This document shows, piece after piece, positions 20,137 through 31,640 of a stretch of DNA of 64,000 nucleotides. Each line of letters starts with the position of its first letter. The stretch's first letter is position 1. Location of the stretch: the NCBI GenBank assembly GCA_018398815.1, contig CM031616.1, positions 29,806,975 to 29,870,974 of the forward strand, given 5' to 3'. Origin of the DNA: Conus ventricosus (taxonomy: Eukaryota > Mollusca > Gastropoda > Neogastropoda > Conidae). The notes beneath the pieces were generated by a model. It worked only from the letters and a program-made list of their open reading frames with translations. It did not search any database and was not told the origin of the DNA. Both the position numbers and the translations under genes were made by a program.

Positions 20137-20265
20137 GATTCGTTATTCGGGAGACTAAAGCCACGAAGCTTCGTTCAGAGATGGTAAAGAAGAAGATAGA
20201 AGCCATGGTTTCTTCGCCTGTCGTTGTACTCATTCGTCCCCCGTCTCCTATGCATTTAAAGAAAG
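20137..20265 (+). CDS. Exon of unrecognised proline-rich protein, phase 1-1
   Basis: The frame reads FVIRETKATKLRSEMVKKKI then EAMVSSPVVVLIRPPSPMHL. ATKLRSEMVKKKIEAM is clearly related to ATRMRAETVKKKMGAH in the exon at 21852, so this is a diverged relative of the tandem exon family. It enters after TTTTAG and leaves before GTACACC, both in phase 1. Its 5' end comes from the preceding minisatellite unit. Confidence 0.68.
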
Positions 20266-20267
20266 GT

Positions 20268-20270
20268 ACA

Positions 20271-20304
<34 letters not shown>

Positions 20305-20603
20305 ACACACACACACACACACAGACAGACACAGACACACGCGCGCGCGCATGCGCGCGCACACACACGCGCCCGCGCACGTGCACACACACTCAGACCC
20401 ACATGCATATACACACTCATAAACGTGCATGCACACACGCAAGCGCTCGCAAACACTCATACAAACACACATACAGATATGCACGTACACACGCGCGCTT
20501 GCACACTTTCATACATACTTATGCAAACACACATACTCTCTTTTAAACACACTCCCTCACCCATCCACCGACCATGTCTCCTTCACTCTCTCTGTTTCAC
20601 ACA

Positions 20604-20655
<52 letters not shown>

Positions 20656-20877
20656 ATTTACAAATTCATTCTGTGAAATATGTCCATGACGTGCATTACT
20701 ATGAAAAGAAAGTATTTGCAGCCCATTATAAGTAATGGTTCGATTATAAAACACAATTTGTTTGATGTTTTTACAATTCATACGCATTTTTGTGACAATT
20801 TTGAATTCTAGTCTGAGTCACACACCGCACGGACGCATGCACGCACGCACGCACACACATACACACACAAACACACA

Positions 20878-20933
<56 letters not shown>

Positions 20934-20960
20934 ACACACAGAGAGAGAGAGGTAAATGTC
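20268..20960. repeat. CA microsatellites
   Basis: Interrupted (CA)n/(CG)n at 20268-20545, (CA)n at 20600-20655 and 20860-20940, with unique AT-rich DNA at 20656-20820. Confidence 0.92.
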
Positions 20961-21851
20961 TGAAAGATATGTGTCAGTTTTTAATTCCCTTTAGGAGGCA
21001 TTAATGCATGTGGGTGACCCCCCTCCCCCCCCACCCCACACCACAGGTTACAAATTGTTCTACAGTATGGAAACTTTCTTACAATCAGCCACCCAACACC
21101 CTTTCAGTCAACCAGCCAATTAACCAGCCACCAATTCAACCAACCAACCAGACAACCAGACAGCCAGCCAGTCGAACAGCCATCCATTCACGTAACCAAC
21201 TAACCGATCAATCATCCAGTTACCCAACTAACGAACTAAAAATAAACAAAAACTACCCACCCGTTTAACTATCTACACAGCAACCTAGCCTACATTAACC
21301 CAACAGAATGACGAACGGATTCAAACAAATTCAACAGCCAACCAAGGACTGATCCAACATACCAGCCAAGCATCCATTCATCCCCCCCAAAAAAACCCCA
21401 ACAACAACAACAAACAAAAAAACAAAAAAACACACACACACAGTCCACCCAGTCCTGCATCCACATACCATGCTGATAAACCACCCATCAACCCACCCAA
21501 CCAACAAACCACCCATCCACCCCACCCAACCAACAAACCACCCATCCACCCACCCAACCAACAAACCATCCATCCACCCACCCAACCAACAAACCAGTTC
21601 AACTTCCCAACCCAATCACCAGTCAAAATATGTGTCTGTCTACCCATCCATCTCGCCCCGCCCCACGCACACCTCTACCCCCGCCCCAACCATTCACTCT
21701 CAGTCAACCAATCGACCAACCAAGTACTCAACCAAGCATGCAAACATCCAAACGAAGTAGCCAGTCTCCCAGTTAGCCCAATGAAGAAAAAAGCAGACGC
21801 CTACAAAGGTCTGAGAGCTGAAATGTTTCACCTTCCTTGGACTGCTCACAG

Positions 21852-21989
21852 GCCAGCCGCCAGTGCACGAGAACCGAGCCACCAGAATGCGGGCAGAGAC
21901 AGTGAAGAAGAAGATGGGGGCCCACCCTCCCCCACCATCACCAGTCGCACCTGACAGTGGCTCTCCCTCCCCTGGACCTCCACATAAAG
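21852..21989 (+). CDS. Tandem exon copy 1
   Basis: 138 bases, phase 1 in and phase 1 out. Reads QPPVHENRATRMRAETVKKK then MGAHPPPPSPVAPDSGSPSP and GPPHK. It is the most diverged copy, and closest to the exon at 20137 (VKKK block). Acceptor CTGCTCACAG, donor AAAG|GTTAGAG. The segment combines a short charged helix and a proline/serine-rich tail. Function unknown. Confidence 0.7.
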
Positions 21990-23043
21990 GTTAGAGAATC
22001 TTGACTTGCTACACGTAGAGAACAGGTGTCACTTGCCTTGCCTATGGATATCTTGTATTGGACTGGGGAACACATCACTACCTTGCTTTGCCTTGCCCAT
22101 AGATATTCTTTATTTGGTTCACAAATGCATCCATTTACCGATAGGTACTATGAATTTGATTGATGCACCCACTGAGACCTTGCCCTGTCTGCAGGTACCC
22201 TGTAGTTGGCTGATGAATCCAGCGATACCTTGCGTTGTCAACAGGTGTCCTGTATCAGAATACATTAATGCGTTGCCTTGCCTATTCTGTCAGATCGAGA
22301 GATCTTATATTTTTCCTCGTTTGTGCGTACTGTGTGCAATATCTGTTTCACGGATCCATTAATACCTTGCCTTGTTTGTAGGTATCCAGTAGATATTCTG
22401 TATCTGACTGATGTATGCAATGATATCATGCCTTGCCTATCTGGTGTTCCTGGACAGAGGTTGTTGACCCGTTAGTTTTCACTCCTCTTCGAAGCGAAAG
22501 ATTTATTAAAGCACCAATAAAATTTAAAAAAAAACCCAAAAAACTGCGCACACATCCACCCATCCAGCAACATACCCTATATTTATCCAACAGGATAACG
22601 AACGAATTAAAACAAATTAAATAGCCAACTAAATGATCCAACATACCTGCCAAACATCTATCCCCCCCCCCCCCCCCCCCACGAAAAATAAATGAATAAA
22701 TAGCCACCCACAATCCACCCATCCCATATCCACATACCAAGCTAATAAACCTATCCACCCAACCATTCCAAGAAGCCAAGTTAACCTCCCGCCCGACCGC
22801 CAGTCGAAATGTATATCCATCTGCCTGCCCATATCTCCCCGCCACCCGCCCCTCCCCAACCCCAATGTCTACCCCTGCCCCAAACCATTCTCTCTCAGTC
22901 AACCAGTCGACCAACCAAGCACTTAAGCAAGCATGCAAGCATCCAACTAAGCAGCCGATCTCCCAACTAGCCCATGAAAAAAAAGCAGAAGCCTACAAAT
23001 GTCTAAGATCTATAATGTTTCACATCGTTCTGACCGCTGACAG

Positions 23044-23180
23044 ACCTGCCGCCAGTGCACGAGGACCAGGCCACGGAACTGCAGTCAGAGACGTGACGAA
23101 TGAGATGGAGGCCCACCCTCCCCCAACATCACCAGTCGCACCTGACGGCGACTCTCCCTCCCCTGGACCTCCGAATGAAG
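23044..23180 (+). pseudogene. Tandem exon copy 2, decayed
   Basis: 137 bases, one short of its sisters: GAGACGTGACG replaces GAGACGGTGACG. Using it would shift the frame. Its donor is AAG|GCAGCG instead of AAG|GTCAGG, so both the frame and the splice signal are damaged. It is probably skipped; because the neighbouring exons are phase 1-1, skipping does no harm. Alternatively the deletion is a sequencing error, although the donor change is separate evidence of decay. Confidence 0.75.
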
Positions 23181-24209
23181 GCAGCGAATCTTGACTTACT
23201 GATCACGTAGATAATAGGTATCACTTGCCTGCCTACGGATATCTTGTTTTGCCTGTAAATATTCTTTATTTGGTTCACAAATGCATTAATTTACCAATAC
23301 GTATTATGCATTTGATTGCTGGACCACCGATACCTGGCCTTGTCTGTAGGTATCCTGTGGTTGGCTGATGAATCCAGCGATACGTTGCGTTGTCAACAGG
23401 TATCCTGTATCTGACTGATGAATTCAATAATGTGTTGCCTTGCCGATAGATATTCTGTATCAGGTCGAGATACCTAATATTTTTCCGCGTTTTGGGTACT
23501 GTGTGCAGCATCTGTTTCATGGATCCATTGATAACTTGTCGTGTTTGTAGGTATCCAGTAGGTATTCTGTATCTGACTGATGTATGCAATGATATCATGC
23601 CTTGCCTATCAGGTGTTTCTGACAGAGGTTTTGATCCATTAGTTTTGTCTCCTCTTCAAAGCGAAAGATTTATTAAAACACCAATAAACTGAGAAAAAAA
23701 ACACACAAAAACTGCCCATCCACCCACCAGTCCAACTACGTACCCAGCAACCTACCCGATATTTATCCAACAGGATAACGAATGAATTTCAACGAATTAA
23801 CAGCCAACCAACTGATTCAATAGATACCAGCCAAACATCTATTCCCCCCTCCTCAAAATAAATAAATAAATAAATAACCCCCCCACAATCCACCCAGTCC
23901 TGCATCCACATATGAAGCTAATACACCTATCCACCCAAACATTCCAAGAAACCAAGTTAACGTCCCATCCAACCACCAGTCAAAATATATATCCATCTAC
24001 CCATCCATTCCCCCCCCCCCCCCACCCCAATGTCTTCCCCAGCCCCCAAACCATTCTCTTTCAGTCAACCAATCGACCAACCAAGTACTTAAGCAGGCAT
24101 GCAAGCACCCAACTAAGCAGCCGATCTCCCAACTAGCCCATGAAAAAAAAGCAGAAGCCTACAAATGTCTAAGATCTATAATGTTTCACATCGTCCTGAC
24201 CGCTGACAG

Positions 24210-24347
24210 ACCTGCCGCCAGTGCACGAGGACCAGGCCACGGAAATGCAGTCAGAGACGGTGACGAATGAGATGGAGGCCCACCCTCCCCCAACATCACC
24301 AGTTGCACCTGACGGTGACTCTCCCTCCCCTGGACCTCCAAATGAAG
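24210..24347 (+). CDS. Tandem exon copy 3
   Basis: 138 bases, phase 1-1. Reads LPPVHEDQATEMQSETVTNE then MEAHPPPTSPVAPDGDSPSP and GPPNE. Acceptor GACCGCTGACAG, donor AAG|GTCAGG. Only one of the three frames is open. Confidence 0.75.
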
Positions 24348-25398
24348 GTCAGGGAATCTTGACTTGCTGATCACGTAGATAATAGGTATCACTTGCCTTG
24401 CCTATGGATATCTTGTTTTGCCTGTAAATATTCTTTATTTGATTCATAAATGCATTAATTCACCAATAGGTAATATATATTTAATTGCTGGACCACCGAC
24501 ACCTTGCCTTGTCTGTAGGTATCCTATAGTTGACTGATGAATCCAGCCATACCTTGCGTTGTCAACAGGTGTCCTATATCTGACTGATGAATGCATTAAT
24601 GTGTTGCCTTGCCTATAGATATTCTGTGTCAGATCGAGAGATCTTATATTTTTCCTCGTTTGTGTGTACTGTGTGCAGTATCTTTTCATGGATCCATTGA
24701 TACCTTGTCTTATTTGTAGGTATCCAGTAGGTATTCTGTATCTGACTGATGTATGTAATGATATCATGCCTTGCTTGTCTGGTGTTCCTGGACAAAGTTT
24801 GTTGACCTATTAGTTTTCACTCCTCTTCAAAGTGAAAGACTGATTAAAGCACCAATAAACTAAAAAGAAAAAAAACCCACCCACCCACTCATCCATCCAA
24901 CTACCTACCCAGCAACCTACCCTATATTTATCCAACAGGATAACGAACGAATTTAAACAAATTAAAGATCCAATCAACTGATCCAACTTAGCAGCCAAAC
25001 ATCCATTCACCCCCCCCCCCCCCTTAATTAAGAATAAATAACCACCCACAATCCACCCTGTCCCGCATCCACATACCAAGCTAATAAACCTGTCCACCCA
25101 AACATTCCAAGAAACCAAGTTAACCTCCCACCCAACCACCAGTCGAAATATATATCCATCTACCCATCCGTTTCCCCCCCCCCCCCCCCCCCCCCCCCCA
25201 CCGCCACATCCCAGTCTCTACTCATGCCCCAAACCATTCTCTTTCAGTCAACCAATCGACCAACCGCGTACTTAAGCAAGCGTGCAAGCAGCATCCAACT
25301 AAGCAGCTGATCCAAACTATCCCAATGAAAAAAAAAAAAGCAGAAGCCTACAAATGTCTAAGATCTATAATGTTTCACATCGTTCTGACCGCTGACAG

Positions 25399-25536
25399 AC
25401 CTGCCGCCAATGCACGAGGACCAGTCCACGGAACTGGAGCCAGAGACGGTGAAGAATGAGATGGAGGCCCACTCTCCCCCAACATCACCAGTCGCACCTG
25501 ACAGTGACTCTCTCTCCCCTGGACCTCCAAATGAAG
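25399..25536 (+). CDS. Tandem exon copy 4
   Basis: 138 bases, phase 1-1. Reads LPPMHEDQSTELEPETVKNE then MEAHSPPTSPVAPDSDSLSP and GPPNE. Several replacements relative to copy 3 keep the frame and the proline pattern. Confidence 0.75.
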
Positions 25537-26580
25537 GTCAGGGAATCTTGACTTGCTGATCACGTAGATAATAGGTATCACTTGCCTTGCCGATAGATAC
25601 CTTGTATTGGACTGAGGAAGACATCACTACCTTGCTTTGCCTTGCTCATAGATATTCTTATTTGGTTCACAAATGCATTAATTTACCGATAGGTATTATG
25701 TGTTTGATTGACTGCCTTGTCTGTAGGTATTCTGTAGTTGGCTGATGAATCCAGTAATACCTTGCGTTGTCAACAGGTGTCCTGTATCTGACTGATGAAT
25801 GCATTAATGTTTTGCCCTGTCAATAGATATTCTGTATCAGGTCGAGATATCTAATATTTTTTTCCCTCGTTTGTACGTACTGTGTGCAATATCTGTTTCA
25901 TGGATCCATTGATACCTTGCCTTGTTTGTAGGTATCCAGTAGGTATTCTGTATCTGACTGATGTATGTGATGATATCATGCCTTGCCTCTCAGGTGTTCC
26001 AGCACAGAGGTTGCTGACCCATTAGTTTTCACACCTCTTCAAAGCGAAAGATTTGTTAAAGCACCAGTAAACTAAAAACAAAACAAACTGCTCACCCACC
26101 CACCCATCCAACTACATACCCAGCAACCTAACCCTATATTCACCCAACAGAACAACGAAAGAATTTACACACGTTTAACAGCCAACCAGCTGGTCTAACA
26201 TATCAGCTAAACATCCATTCACCCCAACCCGCTTAAAAATAAATAAATAAATAAACACCCACAATCCACCCTGTCCCGCATCCACATACAGAGCTAATAA
26301 ACCTATCCAGCCTAACATTCCAAGAAACCAAGTTAATTTTCCGCCCAACTGCAAGTCAATGTATGTATCCATCTACCCCCCTTCCCCCCCCCCCTCCCAA
26401 TCTCAACCCCAGGCCCAAACCATTCTCTCTCAGTCAACCAATCGACCAACCAAGTACTTAAGCAAGCATGCAAGCATCCAACAAAGCAGCCGATCTCCCA
26501 ACTAGCCCATGAAAAAAAAAAGCAGAAGCCTACAAATGTCTAAGATCTATAATGTTTCACATCGTCCTGACCGCTGACAG

Positions 26581-26715
26581 ACCTGCCGCCAGTGTACGAG
26601 GACCAGACCGCGGAACTGCAGTCAGAGACGGTGACGAATGAGATGGAGGCCCACCCCCCCACATCACCAGTCGCACCTGACAGTGACTCTCCCTCCCCTG
26701 GACCTCCAAATGAAG
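26581..26715 (+). CDS. Tandem exon copy 5
   Basis: 135 bases, phase 1-1. A three-base deletion in the proline codons (CACCCCCCCACATCACC) keeps the frame, which suggests selection on the frame. Otherwise like copies 3 and 4. It leaves one G, which with AA at 27516 gives glutamate. Confidence 0.75.
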
Positions 26716-27235
26716 GTCAGGGAATCTTGACTTGCTGATCACGTAGATGATAGGTATCACTTGCCTTGCCGTAGATACTTGTATTGGACTGAGGAAGACA
26801 TCACTACCTTGCTTTGCCTTGCTCATAGATATTCTTATTTGGTTCACAAATGCATTAATTTATCAATAGGTATTATGTGTATAATTGATGGATCCACCGA
26901 GTCCTTGCCTTTTCTGTAGGTATCCTGTATTGGCTGATGAATCCAGCATACCTTGGTTGTCAACAGGTGTCCTATATCTGACTGATGAATGCATTAATGT
27001 GTTGCCTTGTCTACAGATATTCTGTATCAGATCGAGATATCTAATATTTTTCCTCGTTTGTGGGTACTGTGTGCAATATCTGTTTCATGGATCCATTGAT
27101 ACCTTGCCTTGTTTTTAGGTATCCAGTAGATATTCTGTATCTGACTGATGTATGCAGTATTATGCCTTGCCTATCAGGTATTCCTGCACAGAGGTTGTTG
27201 ACCCGTTAGATTTCACTCCTCTTCAGAGCGAAAGA

Positions 27236-27515
27236 TTTATCAAAGCTCCTTCAGTACCAACATTTGACAGGTTAGAATTCATCTGTACAAATATTGAATC
27301 AAAATATCCATGTTATCCTTAACGTTTAGTCATTTCTCAGAATGACAGGTTTCTGACAGAAATTAAACTGCACAAAGCACCACAATAGCGTAATGATGAA
27401 TAGACAGACAGAGAGACAAGAAACAAGTGGTCTGATAATGTAATTGTGTGTTAACAGTAATCGTGGAACATTACGAAGGGTAACCTTAGTTCTTTGCATT
27501 CTCTGTTTAACACAG
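27236..27515. other. Intron between the tandem array and the long exon
   Basis: Unique sequence after the last unit, ending in a good polypyrimidine/acceptor (TCTCTGTTTAACACAG). Confidence 0.6.
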
Positions 27516-28458
27516 AAGAGAAGCAGGACGAAAACCAGAGCGCACTGATGCCGCGACGCATCCGGTTTTCCTCTCTTCAAAATAAAAGACCACAGCACAG
27601 GGAGCAGACAGTAATCGACACCCTGATCCCTATGGGAACACCCTGCACTCTCCCCAGTCTGCCGCCTGTCCAGGACCCCAGGCAGCTCCCCAAGACCAAA
27701 GACTTGAAGACAAAGACGGCGAATGCTTACGGACATCGCCAACAATCAGCTTTTAAACTGGCGTCTGCACCTCTAAAAAATCAATGGAATGGAAAAGAGT
27801 CGAAGACCGCCAAGAGGGTTGCTGTCATGTCGGCTGACCTTCGGCTCGTAACACTCGTTCGGAAGACATGTGGTCCCGGACAGATGCTACCGGCAGACAG
27901 AAGCCGAGAAGTGCGCCCAGCCACGGAAACCGCCAGCAGAACCATGCTGATATGGTGATCAAGAACAACGAAAATCAGGCAGAATTTGTAGAACGTGAAA
28001 GCCCCAAGAGATTTGATCCGAGGATGCTGAGATCAAAAAGTCTATCTTCATCTCAGAATCCACTGCGGGTCTGTGCATTACCCAAGATATGCCAAGGGAC
28101 AGTGTGTGCGAGTCAGTCTGAGGCGAGCCAGGCTGAAGGACAACAAGCCTGTGAAATTCTGAACTCCTGCAAGTCGGACCCCGACCTTCACTCGCTGTCC
28201 CTGGCATTGGATGAGGGAGCAGAAATTTCTGGTGTTGCTGGTGACACGTCACCCCCTTCTTCACAGGAATCCTTAGACAGCGCTTCCTCCCTGACCTTTG
28301 ATAGTGCCAGAGGCCAGCTGGCCCCTTCGGTTCACAGCGACGACAGCACGGATGTGGAAGAAGAACTGTCTGTCGGGGACACTGCAGGCTGTGTCATGGA
28401 CAGGCAGGAGATCGGTGGATGGCACCACGAGGACAGTGATGAGGAGACCTTCAAAGTT
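27516..28458 (+). CDS. Long exon of unrecognised protein, with an internal frame break
   Basis: Enters in phase 1 (AA completes glutamate) and reads EKQDENQSALMPRRIRFSSL onward, lysine/proline-rich, in one frame to at least 27837. The frame that starts after a TGA at 27835-27837 then takes over: SARNTRSEDMWSRTDATGRQ, followed by SKSLSSSQNP, SDPDLHSLSLALDEG and an acidic serine-rich tail (HSDDSTDVEEELSVGD, HHEDSDEETFK). A one-base loss between 27838 and 27957 joins the two. The exon probably ends at AAA|GTTGTC (28455) or GTT|GTCAGT (28458). No domain recognised; low-complexity and likely disordered. Confidence 0.65.
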
Positions 28459-29595
28459 GTCAGTCTACACGTTCTGTTCCTGGGGAATCCATTGCCCGAA
28501 AGTTTTGAAGTATTGACGCCGTTTTTTTTTCTGATGTGGTTCTGCTCCTTGCTGCTGTCTTTTTTTTTTTTCTCCGTTCTCTACATACGCCCATCGCTAT
28601 GAACTATTTGTAGCGTTGGCTTGACATGGCTTCCGGTTTTGTATTCTCTCTCTCTCTCTCTCTCCCCTTCGTCTGTCTATATCTATCTATCTATCTATCT
28701 ATCTTTCTATCTACCTACCATCCCACTTGTCTATCTATCTAATTATCTAGCTACCTGTCTAATTATCTATTTGTCTCCCTATCTATCGATCTGTCTATCT
28801 ATCTGTTTATTTGCTATCCATTTATCTGTCAGTGCGGTGCTTTGGTTTAAGAGATTTCTCCATGGTTCATTTATCTAGGTTTTATTTTGTGTTGATATTA
28901 CTTGTTCTTGATTTTTCAAATAGATGTTGGGGAAGTCAAAACTAGTTTTAGAGAATTCATTAAATTATTGCTTTATTCGCAAGAAGTATGCAAAGTCATT
29001 GTAAACACCAAACGATCGCTTTGCTCACATTATTTGTCATAACATTAAAACTTTGATTTATGACTAATAATGAACTTTATTTTTGTAAGAAAGTGTTTAC
29101 AAATTAAATTCGAATTCGCAAGTTACGTCAACGTTAAATAAAATTATTTTTATCGTTTTTCTATCAGTTGCTACTAGCTGTACAAGGTAAGATTTGGAAG
29201 TTGTTTCTTGATCAATTTCGTATATGTTTTATAGTTTATACTTCTCGCGAAAAGTATACACCAGGGAAAAATGATGTGTTTTTCTTTGTGTAAAAAAATT
29301 GTAAAAGTATATAATGTACAATAAAATAATCTTCGATATAACATATATAATGGAAATGTGTCTACACTTCGTAAGAAAGGGATTAAACTGATGTTTAATG
29401 CAATATTTTACCTTTGACACAAGAAGCCAGTTATAGATATTGTGTGGACTGCAGATTTTTCGTTTTGGGGTCCTTTGTCTTTTTTTTTTTTTTTTTTTTT
29501 AAAGAAGTGTTCTATTTTTGGAAAATATTTGAGTATTGAAATATTTATTAAATGGTAAGTGTTTATGTTTTCACAATAAATTTGTACGTGAAATC
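28459..29595. other. Non-coding AT-rich segment with TATC repeats
   Basis: (CT)n at 28646-28665 and (TATC)n at about 28676-28810, then AT-rich unique DNA. No exon of the 27.5-kb gene recognised downstream. A 20-base T run lies at 29480-29500. Confidence 0.5.
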
Positions 29596-29612
29596 TCTCT
29601 CTCCCATTCTCT

Positions 29613-29616
<4 letters not shown>

Positions 29617-29668
<52 letters not shown>

Positions 29669-29678
29669 CACACACACA

Positions 29679-29733
<55 letters not shown>

Positions 29734-29797
29734 AACACACGCACGCACGGTCGCAGGCACTTACTCACACACGTTTGCACACATGCACGCGCGCGCG

Positions 29798-29849
<52 letters not shown>
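29617..29849. repeat. CA microsatellite cluster
   Basis: (CA)n at 29617-29732 with single-base slips, CG-rich interruption, and (CA)n at 29803-29849. Confidence 0.95.
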
Positions 29850-29850
<1 letters not shown>

Positions 29851-29904
29851 TGCATAAAAGTGCTATTCATCAGCTGAAATCCAATTCTTGACAAAGCATG
29901 GTTA

Positions 29905-30172
29905 CAAAACTTTAAATATTCTTCCATTTAAAGACGGACTCTACTTTAACAAATGCTTGTGTGTACAATGTAATGAATGGATCAGCTCCGAGAAACATCA
30001 TTGAAAGCTTTGTCATCTATAGAAATAGACATAAACTGTCTCTTCCCAGACTTCGAAGTAATATTTATAAATCACGTTTTCTATATTCTGGAGGGACCGC
30101 ATGAAACAATGTGCCGTCCTCCATGAAAATCATGTCCCTCGAACCAGCCGGTTAAAAAAGCACTCTGCGAGG
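29905..30172 (+). mobile_element. LINE C-terminal fragment
   Basis: The frame reads VYNVMNGSAPRNIIESFVIY then RNRHKLSLPRLRSNIYKSRF and LYSGGTA, a stop where tryptophan is expected, then NNVPSSMK. This is the usual 'YKVMNG..P..I...F....R...LPR.R......F.Y.G...WN.LP' ending of LINE reverse-transcriptase ORFs. Dead copy. Confidence 0.72.
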
Positions 30173-30214
30173 AATTAAGTCCTTTCCATAAATACGGTCC
30201 CCTTATCCCCCCCC

Positions 30215-30216
30215 CC

Positions 30217-30253
<37 letters not shown>

Positions 30254-30477
30254 CTCTCTCTCCGCTTGAAATTGATGTTCCAACAATACAAAATGTCCTT
30301 GAGGATGCTTAGAAGACTTAAAAAAAAGAACAAAAATCTACAACGTTTCGGTCATATGCCGTCTTCAGGACTTGTGACATAAAAAGAAAAACAACAACAA
30401 AATATGTACAGGCAATACGTGTGAGGAACTAAAAAAAATGAAACACGGGTGTGGGGCGTATGTGCGCGCGTGTGTGT

Positions 30478-30508
<31 letters not shown>

Positions 30509-30515
30509 GGGGGAT
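30215..30515. repeat. CT, TG and poly-G tracts
   Basis: (CT)n at 30218-30261 and (TG)n followed by about 22 G at 30472-30514. Confidence 0.92.
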
Positions 30516-30784
30516 TGGGTGTTGGATGGAACTCCTACCAAAAATATAGGTGCATGTGGATTATTCACATGTGTATGTGTCTACGAGCGTGCATGTAAGG
30601 ATGGTGGAGATGGTGTTTGGGGTGTCTATATTATGCTCTGCATGTTATGTTATAAATATGCTATATATGTACATGGGGTGTACATGTAAAAAGGTGGGAT
30701 GGGAAATTGGGGGAGGGGGTGTAGAGAGAAAGGGATGGAGGAGAGGTCGGGGGTAAGGAAAGCGAGGGCAAAGATGCTGGAATG

Positions 30785-31640
30785 ATTCAAATCATAAAAA
30801 TCAGATGTGGGAGTTGAGTCCATCAAGGATTGTGGTGTCAAGGCGAGAGATGATCCTGGACTCCATGAATTTTCTTTCTGGAGCTGAGGAGTGGTTCTGC
30901 CAAACAGCAGTGACGGAAATGTAGATTTGGCTATGGCAGTTAGCGTTGAAATGAATCCCCACTGGTGTTGGATGAGACGCTGGATGGCTCTAAGGTGTTC
31001 CAGAAAGTGTTCGTTGAGGGTACTATATGTTTCCCCAACGTACAACTTTGAGCAGAGGCTGGATCTCAGTACGTACGCCATGTTGGTGGACTGGCAGGTG
31101 GCATGGGATTGGACACTGAATTTTCCTTTTGGGCCAGTGATGCTGTGGATGTTGGCAAGGGAAGTGCAGGTTTTACATCCAGGTTGATTGCACGAGTAAT
31201 TTTCGGCTGAGGAGTTGGTGTTTTTACCGAACTTGGTTCGTACCAGGTGGTCGCGAAGGTTTTTGTCTCTCTTGTAGGCGATGAGGGGAGGTTTGGGGAA
31301 GATCGATTTCAGCTTTGGATCAGATTGTAAGATTTTGAAATGGTGTAAGAGGATGCTTTTGATAGGAATATTATGGGGGTGGTAGATAAGTGTCAATGGA
31401 ATACGGTCTTTGTTGTCTGCATCAGGTTTGGATATCAAGGCTTCTGCCCGGGAAACAGTTTGCTCGAACAAGAGCCCCTTGAACAATGGTGTGTGGATAT
31501 CCACGTGTCTCAAAAAAAGATGCCATGTCCAGTGCCTTTGCTTCAAAGTTCTGGTCATTACTGCACAGGCGTCGGAGACGTAGGAACTGGGAGAAGGGAA
31601 TGTTGTCCTTTGCGGCGCGTGGATGACAATAGTTCCAACA
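30785..31640 (-). mobile_element. Penelope-like element fragment with GIY-YIG region
   Basis: Minus strand. The upstream part reads FSQFLRLRRLCSNDQNFEAK and FFETRGYPHTIVQGAL. One frame shift leads to IPLTLIYHPHNIPIKSILLH, PPLIAYKRDKNLRDHLVRTK, CNQPGCKTC and LYVGETYSTLNEHFLEHLRAI. The last two parts are the CxxPxCxTC knuckle and the GIY-YIG-like core of Penelope-like elements. A second shift restores KFMESRIISRLDTTILDGLN and a stop. 5'-truncated, with two frame breaks, so inactive. Confidence 0.85.

Larger units (their letters stand above)
21250..27235 (+). repeat. 1.18-kb genomic unit repeated five times in tandem, each with one exon
   Basis: Spacings between exon starts are 1192, 1166, 1189 and 1182 bases. 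Each unit has a CCAACC/ACCCATCC-rich left part, a CAACCAATCGACCAACCAAG stretch, an AAGCAGAAGCCTACAAA lead-in, the exon, and a right part. The right part is built from sub-repeats of about 65-70 bp with TTGCCTTGTCTGTAG|GTATC cores. Units differ by a few percent, with most variation in poly-C and poly-A runs. Confidence 0.93.
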
